Source: Epiperipatus broadwayi
Taxonomy: Eukaryota > Onychophora > Udeonychophora > Euonychophora > Peripatidae
DNA: 64,000 bases
Direction of reading: 5' to 3'
Assembly: GCA_028023455.1 (NCBI GenBank)
Contig: JAQFVV010012396.1
Span: 9,030,085 to 9,094,084 of the forward strand
Part shown: one piece after another, positions 11,901-24,510 of the stretch
Position numbering within the stretch: the stretch's first letter is position 1
Layout of the letters: each line of letters begins with the position of its first letter
Notes under the pieces: generated by a model
Told to the model about the DNA's origin: nothing
The model's input: the letters and a program-made list of their open reading frames with translations, nothing else
The model's database searches: none
Translations under genes and position numbers: made by a program

Positions 11901-14150
11901 TCTATTGAGACTCAGAATGAACTATGTCTGTCATAGTCATTAGTAAACTTAATGAACAGAAGAAAACTATAGTAATCAAATATTTTAAAAAAATACATTT
12001 CTTATCTTTAAAACAAAAGTTTTGGCATTAGCCCAAAAATCATCTCGGTTTTGCAAAAGAAGCCTGGATGCCACATTCTGGCAAAAATCTCACATTAACT
12101 ATGTACATGATTATAATAGAGCAATCACTTCCCATGTGGATTAACATCGGTTGATCATTTTTAAAAATAGTAAAGTGCCGGTTTTAACTCAAAAAATGTC
12201 AAAGACTATAAGCCTATTTAGATTTGATTAATTACTCTGAGTCTTTCTTTTCTGAAAGAAAATGCTCACATAATCAAAACTTGATTCAGTATTTTAAAAT
12301 ATATATATATACAAAAATGGAATTATCTCAGAAATTGAACATTTAAACAGATTAAAAGTACAATTATCAAATAAATTGCAGGTATACTACAATAGTGATC
12401 TTGAATTAATTTTGATAATAGAAAATATGGGATATGTGTGATAGTCTTCTACACATCCATGGATGAAAAATCAATTTCAATTCAAGTAAATAGATTTTTG
12501 TTGTTGTCATTATGATTGTTGCAGAAGTTTGAGTTTTATGAATTTAATTATATTCCCAACAGTTATCATTCAATAAGTGCACAAAGGATAATATTAGTGA
12601 TTCTTTATTAAATTATTATATTTTATTTTAGGTATAGACTTAAAAAGTAGATATTTAAAACAGGTTTTCCCACTCTTTATGGAAAAAGGGGCACAATCAA
12701 AAATTTTACAATAAATAAAAAAAAATTAAATCAGATAAAAAAAAAAGTGTCTTAGATTTAATTTGACACTTGGTAAGCATAATGAATGATATTTAAATAT
12801 TTAAAAAAAAAAAGATTTCTATGAATAATTAATTATGCGATAGTTTCTTTTATTCAGGCAATACTTGCTAAGAAAAATTGTATTATCAAAAAAAAAAATT
12901 AATTAAATATGTGCTGCCATGTTGATTTGCTAATTATTGGGAGTAGTTGATTTAATATTCAAAATTTTTATTTGTGAAAAAAAACATAAACTATTGTCCT
13001 ATGGAGTCAACATTTTTTTATTTGTGATATTTCATTCAGAGTACATTTTGTCCATAAATATATGTACTAAAACTGATATTATTTTAGTAATTAATATTCT
13101 GGATTACATGGATTAAAAATGAACTAATTTTCAATTTTTGTGTAATTTTATCATGGACCCACAACTAGGGAGTACCCTTGGAAAAGTAGTTAAGTATAAT
13201 ATTTTTCATTCATTATAATTCTTGTCTTGTACAAAAATATTTATTATCTTTCCTCTGCACAATATCCTCTTCTATTTATATTGGGCAAGAATATTATAGG
13301 ATATAGGCAGCAATAATTCATAGTCATGTCAACTTTTAAAATTTCATTGCATACTATGTGAAAATGATGTGCCATCTGTTCTATTTCTTTACTGTGTCTA
13401 ATTTTTCATATATATTTGTAAGTACATGTTTTTTGATATCAATAAACTTTCAAGATTTATATACAATTTAATGTTCTACAGAGTCATTTATGTTGTATGC
13501 TATGCTCAGGCTATCAACAGGCTCCACAGTTGAATAACAAATAAACATTGCCCAATCAAAAAGTCTTGTTGCTTTCTAACAGAATGTAGATTCTGTTTTA
13601 AATACAATCTTTTCTCTCTCTCTCACTTTTGCTTTTTTAGTATTGAGTCTCTTGCTATAGGATACTTCCTTTTACTAATTGTGGCAATGGGATTGTGTGT
13701 TTATGCAATAATATTTTCATCCTTCACATACACAAAATTTCTGATTCCAATTCCCTTTTTTTATAGGTCAAATGTTCAAGAATTAAAAAAGCAATGGCAG
13801 GGATAGATTTAGTAGACAGGTAATCCTTAGTTGTGATTTCCACTCAAGGCAGAACAATCATTAATGAGTCACTTTGGAACTAGGTTTTATGTGAGATGGA
13901 AATTTCAGTTGACAAAGTTTTATGTCTAGTAAGGCCTATTTAAAGATCCCTCTGCCTCCCATGGAAGTAAAAGGGCTAGAAAGTGTCTAAACTAGTCTAT
14001 CTTACAATATGGCTGGGCTATCACACCTTGAAGATTACTCACTACAGTCATAGAAATAATAATAGCATCAGTAGTAGTGTAAAGCAGAAGGAAGTGGTAG
14101 TAACTAAAAGTATAATATATATTGTACCAATATTGTGTTGGTACATATAA
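11900..14150. other. No gene seen; AT-rich DNA
   Basis: Poly-A and poly-T runs and scattered short AT repeats only. No motif, long frame or clear inverted repeat was found. Confidence 0.5.
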
Positions 14151-14159
14151 TAATTTTGT

Positions 14160-15790
14160 CTAAAAATTATTGAAATAAAAATCCTTCATTAAAAGAAAAT
14201 AGTCTGTAAAAGTTTAAGAGTTTTTTTAGTACAATTTGTTTTCGAAATGTAAAATTAAAAGTCAAAGAGTTTTTTTTAAATAAAAGTTACAATTAATTAA
14301 TTAGAAAGGGGAGGGGGTTTGCTTTAGAAACATCAAACTAAAAGTTTTATCAAAGAAGTAGAGTTTTTTTTATTATTATTATTAGTTGAAATATAACTTA
14401 AAGTTTAAAAATATAAATCTCTTTTTATTTAAGTTAAAGAAAAAAAAGTCATCTTAAAAACTAAATAGTGAATTGATCTTAAATTATATATGTGCATAAA
14501 TGACGAATTAATGTGAGCTTGAAAGTAAAATATATATATGTGTGATTGTAAATATAATTAATGTATGCATATTAAATATTTAAAAAATGATATAAAAAAT
14601 TATCATTAAAAAACAGCGATAGCTACTAATTAAAAATGTAAAAACAACACATTTGCATGGCTGCTAACTAAACGATCTCCAAAAACATGTAATTAAAAGC
14701 TTATCAAAGGAATGCAATTAAAAACAAGGAAGGAACTTCAACAACAATATAGCTGGAGAATATCAAAATGACAACAGGCCTTAAGTATAAATAGTCCAGT
14801 TTTTTTATTGGACAGTTGAGATTACAGTTGGGATTATAGTTGAAGTTGAGAAAAAGTCGAGAAAACAGTTGAGTTGAGTTCTTTAATCATTCAATCAATC
14901 AGTGTATCCAGAATCAAAAATGCAGTGCTAATTGGTGGTGGAATTATACGACTTTCTCTAGCCTGAGTCCAGTGAACATCCAACTTGCCCAGAAAGGGAT
15001 AATGCTTGCATAACAACTTGAAATCTGTTGTAAATATTTAACGGTCTCCAAGAATAGTGCCACTGAATAATAATAAAACTCCTCAAGAAAATGGCTTTAG
15101 CCAGCTGGAAATATTCTTACTTGAGGCAGCAACCGGGAAGAAAACGAAGTTCTAAGTCCACATTCAAAATTCCTAAGTAATATTTTTCTTATTCTCATTT
15201 CTAAAGTAGCCATCGCATTAGTTTGAAGCCTCCCACAGTCAAGTAATAATGAACTCTATAGCATACATAGACGAATTATTGATGTGTGTGTTTTTAAATT
15301 TCAAATATTATTTAATGCTTTGTTATATGATATTATAGTGTGTGAATTAAGAATGTGCATAATCATTATACCAGTGTTATAGTAGTTAAGTAAGATTTAC
15401 AAAAGTATTTAAAATTAGTATAATAAATGTTAGTTAAAATAAATTGTCTTTTAAACTTAAAGCTTAATCTGTTGGTCAATTCTTTTACCACTAATTAATT
15501 GAAACAATAATTTGTTATTGATTACAAGTAGCTGAGATAGTTAAGGGATTTTTTGAGCACTTGATTATGGGCCTACTGACCAAACATGTTAGTTCTGAAA
15601 CTAGCTGGTGTCCAGGGTTTACTCCGAAACAAATAAAGTGTTTGGATAGTAGGGGTTTGAATCTAGCAGTTGAGGTGGGCCACAATCTGGAAAGGTGATC
15701 GTGTTATGCATTGCATAGCTCGATCTGATTGTGGGTATTGTTGACAGCTCTGCTATCAATAATATTCACCACTCTGCTCTAACGGACCGG
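14160..15790 (+). repeat. LTR-like copy with putative primer-binding region
   Basis: This is the partner of the copy at 1,740-3,390. It has a TATA-like gtataaatag at about 14,788, a GC-richer block at 14,940-15,170, cctaagtaatatttttctta at about 15,172, and ttggtcaattctttt at about 15,472. Then agctggtgtccagg lies near 15,602 and gaatctagcagttgagg near 15,660. The order fits U3-R-U5 followed by a primer-binding site. No gag frame follows directly; the adjacent DNA is a LINE. Confidence 0.5.
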
Positions 15791-16967
15791 TTCATTCACA
15801 TATTTATAATATAAGATTATAAATTTATTAAAAATAAGGTTTAAATCCAGCTAAACCTAGCGAATAGAGGATGTGCAATCTTCTATGGTTCGAACTCGGT
15901 GCAATATATTTCTAAATATAGGTGCATGGATTGTGTAAACTCTACTTGATCCAAATTCTTCAAGATCAGAATAGAGGACTGCACTGGTGATTAAGGAGCT
16001 GGTCAAGATTTAAAGTCAATATAGCTATTTTTAATGAGACTCATCTCCCAGAGAAAGAAAGTTTAATAGAACAGATGAATGATAGAAATTTGGAAAGGCA
16101 AACCAGTCAGTGAAAGGAAAATGTGTGGTATTTTATTTGCTGCAGTCTTATTTAGTATCTTCTATTCATGAATTTTTTGTTGTATCAGTGAAAACTAATG
16201 GTGTTAAAACTGGTCATGTACAATGCTAATAGGGATCATTTTATTAGTGCATATGTTTTAATCTTAGATTCATAGAAGAAAAGTGAGTTGTTTTTTTCTT
16301 TATTGGATAGTGTTATTGATTAAAAGATCTTTTTTTTTCTTGAGACTTTACTGCATGTGTTGATAAGAATAATAGACTTTGGCCAAAAGTTGTTGAAAGT
16401 AAATGGTATTGGTGTTGTAAATTCAAATGGTTTGTTATTATTCAATTTTTGCACAACATATGGATTGACTATCACAAACATTTTGTTTAGTCCGAAAAAC
16501 TGTTATAATTGATCATGGATGAACCCCTCCTCAAAACAATGACATTTAATAGATGATAGTGAGAAGTCAGAATATAAGAAAAGTTCACATTATAAGAGCA
16601 CTTACAAGCATATATTCCTAAATAAATAAGAGATAATTACCTTAAAATCTATATTGTTCCAATCATATTCATAGAAAGTTAATATTCATTATTTAAAAGA
16701 CTCTACCATACATTCTAAATTTCAACACCTATTAAATGCTAAATTTGCTAATGAGATTTTCAGGACTGTCATATTGTTGAAGCATGGAATTCTCTTCAGG
16801 AGTGTTTTAGGATGGTAAGATCTATAAAAAGTATCACGATTGGTTTTTCTTCTACAATGATCATATTATTAGTGATTTGATTAAAAGGAAATACACGATA
16901 CTTTTTGCTTGGTAGAAATGATATATTAAATATGGAATTTCATAATAAATATAAAAAATCTCATCAA

Positions 16968-17038
16968 GCGTTAGCGGCCAAGTGGTTAGCACAGCTGCCT
17001 TACAAGAAGTTGTCCCGGGTTCGCTTCCCGGCTGATGC
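16968..17038 (+). mobile_element. tRNA-derived SINE head or tRNA pseudogene
   Basis: The 71 bases have a 7 bp acceptor stem (gcgttag with ctgatgc, allowing G-U), an A-box-like agtggttagc and a perfect T arm (ccggg, ttcgctt, cccgg). The anticodon arm forms only with an 11-base loop, so this is not a working tRNA. The cttaca around the anticodon is reminiscent of tRNA-Val(UAC). An (AT)n-rich tail follows. It is embedded in LINE sequence, as expected for a SINE insertion. Confidence 0.65.
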
Positions 17039-18098
17039 TTTGACACAAAAATATATATATATAAAAGATCTGAAGATAGAAGTTCAATAACTGACAAAAA
17101 AAATGGCTTAAAATGATTGGTGGATTAAAACTATAAAGAAGATATAGACATTCACTGAACATGTCATTCTAAACCTTATTTGATACATGGAAAACAGCAT
17201 ATGAATTCAAGAAATGATATAACAATCTTGTTAAATTCAGCAGTTGCACTCTCTTATATGATGATATTTTGAAAGATGGAAAGAATATTTTGATTATTTT
17301 TTGAATAGTGATACAAGAATTGAGAAGTCTTAATGATATGTCCATTTTATCTACTTATATAGAAAAGATATTTACCTTCAAAAGAATTGAAATTTTTTAG
17401 GCATGGGTAGACTCATGAAGGTGTGCTGGGTGATCTTAACGATGCTTTTATTGCTCCAGAATTTTTTTAAATGGGGGATAAAGATTGTAATAATTATCAT
17501 GGAATATCATTATTACCAATTATCGCAAAGATACATTCAAGAATTTTGTTGAATAGATTTACTTCCAATCATAGATAAATGGTTAAACTTGTGGTTTTAG
17601 AAAATCAAGAAACATGATAGACACAGTTTGTTGCCAGGCAAATGTAAGAAATGTGCCATGATCAAAAAAGTGTTTTATATATTGCTTTTAGTGATTTTAT
17701 TAAGGCATTTGATTCAATTAATAGGACAGGTATAGCATTGTTTGAAATTAATTGGTTGTCCATCAAAATTTATTCCTAATATACAGCTTATACATGATCA
17801 AATGAGAGGAAGTTGTCATAGTAATTATTTGTAGATGGCTTAATCCAGTGTTTCCCAACCTGTGGTACGCGTACCACTGGTGGTACGCGAGTTGCTGGTT
17901 GGTGGTACACGAAAAATAATCAATAATGGTGGACATAAAAAAAAATTAAATCATAAAAATATAGAAACATTTTTTCCTATAATTCATAAAAATTATTTTA
18001 CTTAATAATATTATACAGTAAAGTTGTTTATATATACAGTCGATAACGATCTTTAATGTTAATGATAAAATTGAAAGTATGATTAAGAAATTAGATTT

Positions 18099-18650
18099 TT
18101 GGAAACAGTAATATATATAAGTATCGAAAACAATCAACTGGAAGTATTCGAAATTCTACATATTTTTTTGTTTGAAAATAAAGTTAGTCTGTCTCAAGAT
18201 ATACGAGAAAATATAATAGCACATTTAACAGGATTAAAAACATCTTTCATGAAATATTTTCCAAAACCTGAAAACACAAATGATAATTGGATTTCAAACC
18301 CCTTCTATGCAAAAAATTTAGAAAAAGCTACATCATTATCAATAAAGGATAAAAAAAATTTAATAGAATTATCATGTGACAGAACTTTACAAGTAGAATT
18401 CAAACGACACAATCTAATTAATTTTTGGTTAAACATTAAAGAATATGAACAACTTTCTGAGAAAGCACTTAAATTATTATTACCATTTACTAGTATGGAA
18501 TTAATAGGAAGATCTTTTTCTTCATATATATTTTTAAAAAAATAAGTATCGAAACAGATTGAATGCAGCTGTAGACTTAAGGGTATACCTCGCATCTTTT
18601 GAACCAAATTTCAAAAAATTATGTTGTTCGAAACAAGCACAAAGATCTCA
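18099..18650 (+). pseudogene. hAT transposase C-terminal fragment (ZBED/SCAND3-like)
   Basis: The frame of about 148 codons ends with the hAT dimerisation region. Readable blocks are KYFPKPENTNDNWISNPF, LIELSCDRTLQVEF, LINFWLNIKEYEQLSEKALK and LLLPFTSMEL. After a frameshift in an A-run at about 18,540 it continues as KYRNRLNAAVDLRV and FEPNFKKLC near 18,544-18,640. This order matches the tail of ZBED5/SCAND3/FAM200-type transposases of animals. The zinc-finger and RNase H-like catalytic parts are absent. Confidence 0.85.
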
Positions 18651-18780
18651 TTAAATTTATTTTATAAGCATATTTGATTATGATAAAAAAATATACTAAT
18701 TGGTTTTTTATAATTTTGTGTTTTTATTATAACCATTTATTAGTTAGTAAACGAAATCATGACAAAATAGTAGATAAAGG

Positions 18781-19047
18781 ATGAGTCGGATCAAGGCAAT
18801 TCAATCCAAATTATTTAATTTGAAAGAATGTATCAGAAAAGGATCATACCTAGAAATTAGACTCTCATTAATTCTTGATCATCTATTGTGGATTACTAGA
18901 TATAAGCTAGTATTTAATCATCAAAATTTTAATTCTATTAACTTCATGCTGAACAATATAAAGAAAACAAGAACAACAGATAGCCTGATAACCCCTGAGG
19001 TTATTTTTACCATGACTTGGGACATGCTGGATTTATCCTCTCCATGA
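18781..19047 (+). other. Unrecognised open frame inside the hAT element
   Basis: The 88-codon frame lies after the transposase fragment. It resembles no family I know. It may be non-coding 3' transposon sequence. Confidence 0.2.
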
Positions 19048-19859
19048 CCCAACCAATAGCAAGATGCTCTGAAATAGAGAAAACAGACTCAAATTCGGGA
19101 AAACCAAATGAAGGAATGAGAAAACACTTTGAACAAAATATGTACCAAATAACCTTCAATGTAATAATGTAATCTTTAATAAATTATTTTAGAAAAAATA
19201 TGAAACTTTGAACAAACACATACATATAAATATGTTACAGTGCGTTTATAATTTCAGTGAGTTTATAATCTGGCATGACATTTAGGTGTGTTCCAATGTA
19301 ATTTGTCTCATTATGAGATGTGAGTACATATATGGTCACACTATAATATTTATAATGCAAATAAAATAACACACTCGCAATAACAAATTTCACGAAATAC
19401 AATCATTTTTACAAAGTGGTACAATTTAGAATGTTGTACTACCAAGTGGTATGCAAGCCAAAAAAGGTTGGGAAACACTGGTTTAATCAGTCAGCAGTCA
19501 AAATACAATATGAATTTAAGGATGGAACTTTTAATTGAATTGATTAAAAGAACAAAAACTTTTTTTTGATTTGGATTTACAATATGCTGATGATTGTGTT
19601 ATTTTTGCCATATGCTTCATATTCTGAATGCAACACATAAAAACTTTGATTAAATAATTAATGTTAAAAAACTCTAGTTCTTTATCAACCAGCTTATAGT
19701 AATATAATAATTTAAATTTCTAATTATTCTAAAAAGCATTCTCTGATCAATTCCAGTTTTCGCAGTTAAAACTTTTTATGAACTCCCAAACAATAAAACT
19801 ATTTATTTATTTTAAGAAATAATGAATTCTACATGTACACATATAAATTGAATTTTTGC

Positions 19860-21590
19860 ATATGAATATGTGTGTAGTAATTCATTTATATTTAAATAAT
19901 TACCTTATAATGATCAGATCTATACATTCATGCAACAGAATCCAGGCAAATAGACCAAAGCTGACTGGAGTGGGATGGTGAAGTCCTGAATCCGACCAAG
20001 CTTCAACTCATTTACCAGTACTCTGTGACTCAACACCCTATAAATGACACCTCTGAGATTACACTTAGTCTCCATTTCTTCATGACTGGCATAACACAGA
20101 GAAACATGAGACTCAGGGGGTGATTCAATATAAAACTGACTAAAGAATTTAAATAGACTGATAGCATGATGATGGAGGTAGTATCTATCAATTAACATTA
20201 ATACATATGTCACTCATATAGAATATAATAACTAAGATTGAATTTGATTGAAATTAGACTATGAGAAATACATATGAAACCAATGTAATTTAAACATATA
20301 TTTATTAATTAATAAAGACAAATATAAATAAAAAAGAACATAATTTCATAAGTGTGGGTGAACACACGCAGGCATCACAGTCGATGAGACAAGTGTCATG
20401 TCAATCCCATCTTTATATATTCAATTAACATGTATGTGTGTATTGCAGTCACTTAGATTATTCCTATAATGAGAATGCCAAATCCTATCTTAACATTGTG
20501 GGTTGATATTTGATAAGTAATTTTACTAGCCCTGGATAGATCATTATAGTATTGTACAAAAGTATATATTTCTATCTAAAGTGTGAGCGCATAAATAAGC
20601 TCATGCTGATGTAGATTTAAACTAGTAACCAAGATGCAGTTACAGTTCAATGTTAAATATTTAACTAATAGGGAGAAGAACCAGCTACTTTAAGTCACTA
20701 ATGTGCTATAGCATTGCTAAAATATTATTAATAATGCTGCCCTGTGGATGGATAATTCTTCAAGGGTTTTTGCAACCAATGCACAGTATACTGTGACCAA
20801 GCATCTTGCTGTTAATGATAGGAACAGTGAAGTTCAGGAATGGGGTGGCTTACTCAAACAACCTGACATTAAACTCAGGGATAAACTTGATGCACAAATT
20901 TGAAATAGTAGAATGGGATGGCGTAACCGAGGTTCCATTTTAGAAGATGCAACATGTAAAGCACATTGACTTAATATAATACCCACAACACAATAAATGA
21001 TATAACATATATTTTTAAACTTAACTGTGCTCTAACAATACCTTTTATTGGTTTCTAATAGAAGCCAATTCTTAAATAGCGTTACATTTAGGCTAATTAA
21101 AGGATAAATTATTTTGTCAATCTTGTTAATTGAAGGGAAAAGTATATTTGGAGAGGTTTAATAATAGATTAACAAATTTAATAATAGATTAACAAATATA
21201 CTTTATAAATGCCTCTAAGACTAGTCTATTTCTTATTATAACAATAATCAAAATCATAAATCAAATTTAAAAGCCAACCACATTGTGCATTTGTGTAATA
21301 AATAAATAATGAGCACATGACTGTTTGTTATTATTATTATATAGGATTTTGAAACAGCACACATAATTGGCAACATTAATAAAGATAATTAAATTATTTT
21401 AAATTATATCTCTGCTAAATTTTACTGAATTTAAAGGCTCACTGTTTCGAAGCATTGGCACATAATAAATATATGAAATAAGTTTTAAAAGTAAATGTAG
21501 AGAAAGATATAGGCACAACTGCAGTGATAGAGAAATAAGAATTATGTAAGACATTAACTTGATTTAAAGAGAGTAGATCACAAGTGTAGG
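19860..21590. other. Unassigned moderately GC-richer DNA with two short frames
   Basis: A minus-strand frame at 19,920-20,213 (97 codons) is not recognised. A plus-strand frame from 20,733 encodes about 56 codons (ALWMDNSSRVF, then VQEWGGLLKQPDIKLRDKL) to a TGA at about 20,901 and continues in frame for about 22 more. Neither shows a known motif. The composition differs from the AT-rich flanks, which suggests old mobile DNA. Confidence 0.3.
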
Positions 21591-22160
21591 TAGGCAGGTT
21601 TCACAATTAAAAGATTAATTAATTTAGACATAATTTAAAGTTAACATTAGTTTGAACGTTCAATTATTTCTTTATTTTACATTTAGCTAGCTTTTGAGAG
21701 TTAAGAGTTTGAATATTAAATATTAATTTATTCAGAGCTCTGCAGTTCTGAAATATTACCAATTCTTCTTTGCAGCTGGTGATGTAGGCACTTGGACTTC
21801 AGGCATGATAGCATTCTTTTCTGGATAGGTTCACGGTGTCTTCTTTTGGTGGCAGGCTATGGCTGGAGAATTTCATCCTTGCAATAATCAGGTTGTTAGG
21901 CACTAGGATAGCAGTAACTCACCATTCTTCCATGGAGAAGCAGCAAAACATTGCCTTCCTTAGTCAGACATATCAAAATTTCAAGCAGCATAGCTTCTGG
22001 TGGCAATTTCTCTTGCAAATATTGGTGTGGGTGTGTCTATATCCAAAATGTGGCCTATTTATACAATATTAATCTCAGCCACCTGGTTGTTGACAATTTA
22101 TTATCACCTGAGAACCCACTAGTATCAGATATTAAGTTAAAATTTTAGATTTTAACATTG
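21590..22160 (-). repeat. LTR-like copy, minus strand
   Basis: Read on the minus strand it has a TATA-like tataaataggcc at about 22,055, then a GC-richer CAGCC/CCACC block. The shared ggtaatatttcag motif lies at about 21,750 and cagagctctgaat at about 21,730. The order matches the plus-strand LTR-like copies. Two overlapping plus-strand frames at 21,836-22,148 are shadows of this block. Confidence 0.4.
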
Positions 22161-23002
22161 AATTTAAACTTTTGTTTAATTTTCTGCAAAGTATTCAAAA
22201 TCCCATTGGGGATTTGAATAGTGCCAGTCCAGTGACTTTATTTATACAACAGTTTGTTGTAAACAAATTAATTTACAAACTTGGTAAATTTAAACTGATT
22301 TCCCCACAGGTGTGGGCTTAATGCTAATTTGGGTACTTTAGTATTATTCAACCGATGACGTTTTATACTTACCGATTTTCCTTCAGGCAAACATCCTCGA
22401 TGATAACATGTTAACATTGTCATGTCAACCAAGACACTGACATGATTAATCCAATTTTTGGATTTTTTTGACCCGCAAGATTTAAAAATCGGAGAGAGCT
22501 TTGGGAAATTTTGTCATTTGTCTGTCTTTGCTACTAGTCCACCACAGTGGATGCTATTTATGTGTAATTTTCATTTTTGTTTCTAATAAATAATGTCATT
22601 TTGATGTATATTATTTTGTAAATTCTTCTGCAATTATAAAAGTACAATTAATTAATTTTATTTTTAATTTCTGAATTATACAGACATTTTTTTAAAAAAA
22701 AATTCATCCACAATTATAAAAATTACAGCTATGAGAGTAATACAATGTCTGGTGTTGTTGGTGGTTTTGTATTTTATAATTGAGCATAATATTGGCCATG
22801 CTTTCAGCCCATCAAAAATAAAAAAAGCCCGTCCATTACAGCGCTAAGCGCTGACTTTTCTAATTTTCAGTCAAAAAATGAGACACATTTTCAAATTGTT
22901 TGTTTTATATATTTTTAACGTGAATAATTGAGTTAAATACCATCGGAAATGTTGTAAAGATAAGATAATTTTTAACGCAAGTACATTTTTTTTTTATTAT
23001 AA
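22160..23002. other. No gene; one MITE-like arm
   Basis: The sequence ttcaaccgatgacgttttat near 22,348 resembles the arms of the palindromic MITE at 24,921-25,112 and may be a diverged single arm. The rest is AT-rich and unassigned. Confidence 0.35.
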
Positions 23003-23189
23003 AAATTCATGGTTGTTTTCTCATCCCTGGTGTTCACCTCGAGATGTCGCTATTTCTAGGTCAATTCCTAGAAATATACCATTTCACCGGCCTTCACTCA
23101 ACAAAAGAGGATTTTTTCTACATTATAAACGCAGAAAAGAGTCCTCACGTTATGTTGGACGGAGGCAGTGGCAGCGACAGAAGCCAACA

Positions 23190-23245
23190 CAAAGAGACTT
23201 CTTTCTATGATAAAACACAAAGAGACTTCTTTCTATGATAAAACA
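23190..23245. repeat. 28 bp tandem duplication
   Basis: Two identical copies of a unit starting aaagagacttctttctatga lie head to tail. They sit inside the 1.7 kb DNA element. Confidence 0.9.
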
Positions 23246-24019
23246 CAGAGAGTTCCCGATGGCTGCTGGTTATGGCTTTTTTTTCTATGCTGAAAGCAAA
23301 GAGAAAGAAATGCCTTGATTGGCTGCTGTAGTAGTTGATTTTGTTCATCATTTTCTTGTAATAGTAGAATATCTATTTTCTCTGTAGTTTAGAGTGTGTG
23401 TATTTGAAGCAGTCATAGTTTTTTTAAATTTGATAAGACGTCTATTTTTTTTAATGTGTTGTAACTTACTTTACTGTTATAAGTTTAGTAATAATGTCCT
23501 GAAGATTCCATTATGAATGGGTAACCCTCAAAAATTGCTTTTAAGGGTGCGGAAGGGAAAAAAATTTGAAGGATCACGCGAAAAGTACCGTTTTCACAAG
23601 AATTCGTCCATGACCAGTTACTTTTGCTACATATATACATACAAACAAAAACAACCCAGTGTCTAATTATTAGGAATTACTTGTCCAAAAAATAAAATTA
23701 GTCGGGTATTATTTTTTTTTGTTACATTTATTATTTCAAAATAAGATTAGTTTTTATATCTACACACTAACAAAAACAACCCAGTTCCTGATTAATTACT
23801 GTCTTTAAAAAAAAAATGCAAATTCAACGGTACCAAAAAAAAAAAAAAAAGAAACCCACTTTCTGATTAATTATTGCCCCCCCCCCCAAAAAAAAAGAAA
23901 AGGAAATTAGTCGGGTATCATTTTTCAATTGAGTTTTTCAATGACGGTCCTTACTAATAGTAGTCGGGTATCAATTCTAAATTGTAGTATATAAATTACG
24001 TTACTTTTGATAGATTTAG

Positions 24020-24510
24020 AATTACATCTTGCTTTTTTAATAAAATGATTGATTTACTCTTGACCAAAAATACCGTAACTTTAAAAAAAGACACACATAA
24101 AGTCCAAAAAAAATGAGAATAAGCCCCGTAACTTTAAAGACACACACACACAAACTAAAAAACAATCTAAGATTAATAAACATTGACTTATTACGTCTTG
24201 CTTTTGAATCAAATTATTGATTTACTCTTGCAAAAAAAATACTGTAACTTTAAAAAGACAGACATAAAGTCCCCCAAAAAAAAAAATTAGAAAAAGCCCC
24301 GTAACTTTAAAGACACACACACAAACTCAAAAACAAGATAAGATTAATAAACATTTACTTATTACGTCTTGCTTTTGAATAAAACTATTGATTTACTCTT
24401 GCAAAAAAAAAGACCGTAAAGTCAAAAAAAAAAAAAAATTAGAAAAACACCATAACTTTAAAGACACACAAACCCAAAAACAAGATAAGATTAATAAACA
24501 TTTACAAAAT
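24020..24510. repeat. Tandem array, about 169 bp unit, nearly three copies
   Basis: The landmark tcttgcttttgaat followed by ttgatttactcttg recurs at about 24,027, 24,195 and 24,364. Each unit also carries ccgtaactttaaag and cacacaaac words. The last unit is cut short. The array lies inside the 1.7 kb DNA element. Confidence 0.88.

Larger units (their letters stand above)
17846..19480 (+). mobile_element. hAT-family DNA transposon, internally deleted
   Basis: Perfect 16 bp terminal inverted repeats, cagtgtttcccaacct, start at 17,846 and end at 19,480. They are flanked by 8 bp duplications, gcttaatc and gtttaatc, with one mismatch. Subterminal repeats of ggtacgcg/gtaccac type follow the left end. 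At 1,635 bp it keeps only the C-terminal end of a transposase. It sits inside the LINE between its AFDSINR block and YADD box. Confidence 0.93.
15850..19810 (+). mobile_element. Decayed LINE (endonuclease plus reverse transcriptase)
   Basis: An endonuclease start is legible near 15,950-16,080 (DQNRGLHW, then RFKVNIAIFNETHLPEKES), matching the RTALVARELARYNIDIAALSET type of LINE endonuclease in animals. RT pieces follow. LKDGKNILI is near 17,270, DKDCNNYHGISLLPIIAKIH near 17,480, LYIAFSDFIKAFDSINRTGI near 17,670, and the catalytic-box region DLDLQYADDCVIFA near 19,570. A tRNA-derived SINE at about 16,968 and a hAT element at 17,846-19,480 interrupt it. Stops are frequent, so it is inactive. 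The clade is not assigned. Confidence 0.8.

Noticed and set aside
16968-17038. A functional tRNA-Val gene
   Set aside because: Acceptor and T arms are good, but the anticodon arm only folds with an 11-base loop and the D arm is weak; it sits in a LINE.
21836-22148. Two overlapping plus-strand frames as small genes
   Set aside because: They overlap the minus-strand LTR-like block and have no recognisable protein features.
24020-24510. Regular repeats resembling a CRISPR array
   Set aside because: The unit is about 169 bp with few copies and no unique spacers, within a eukaryotic DNA element.
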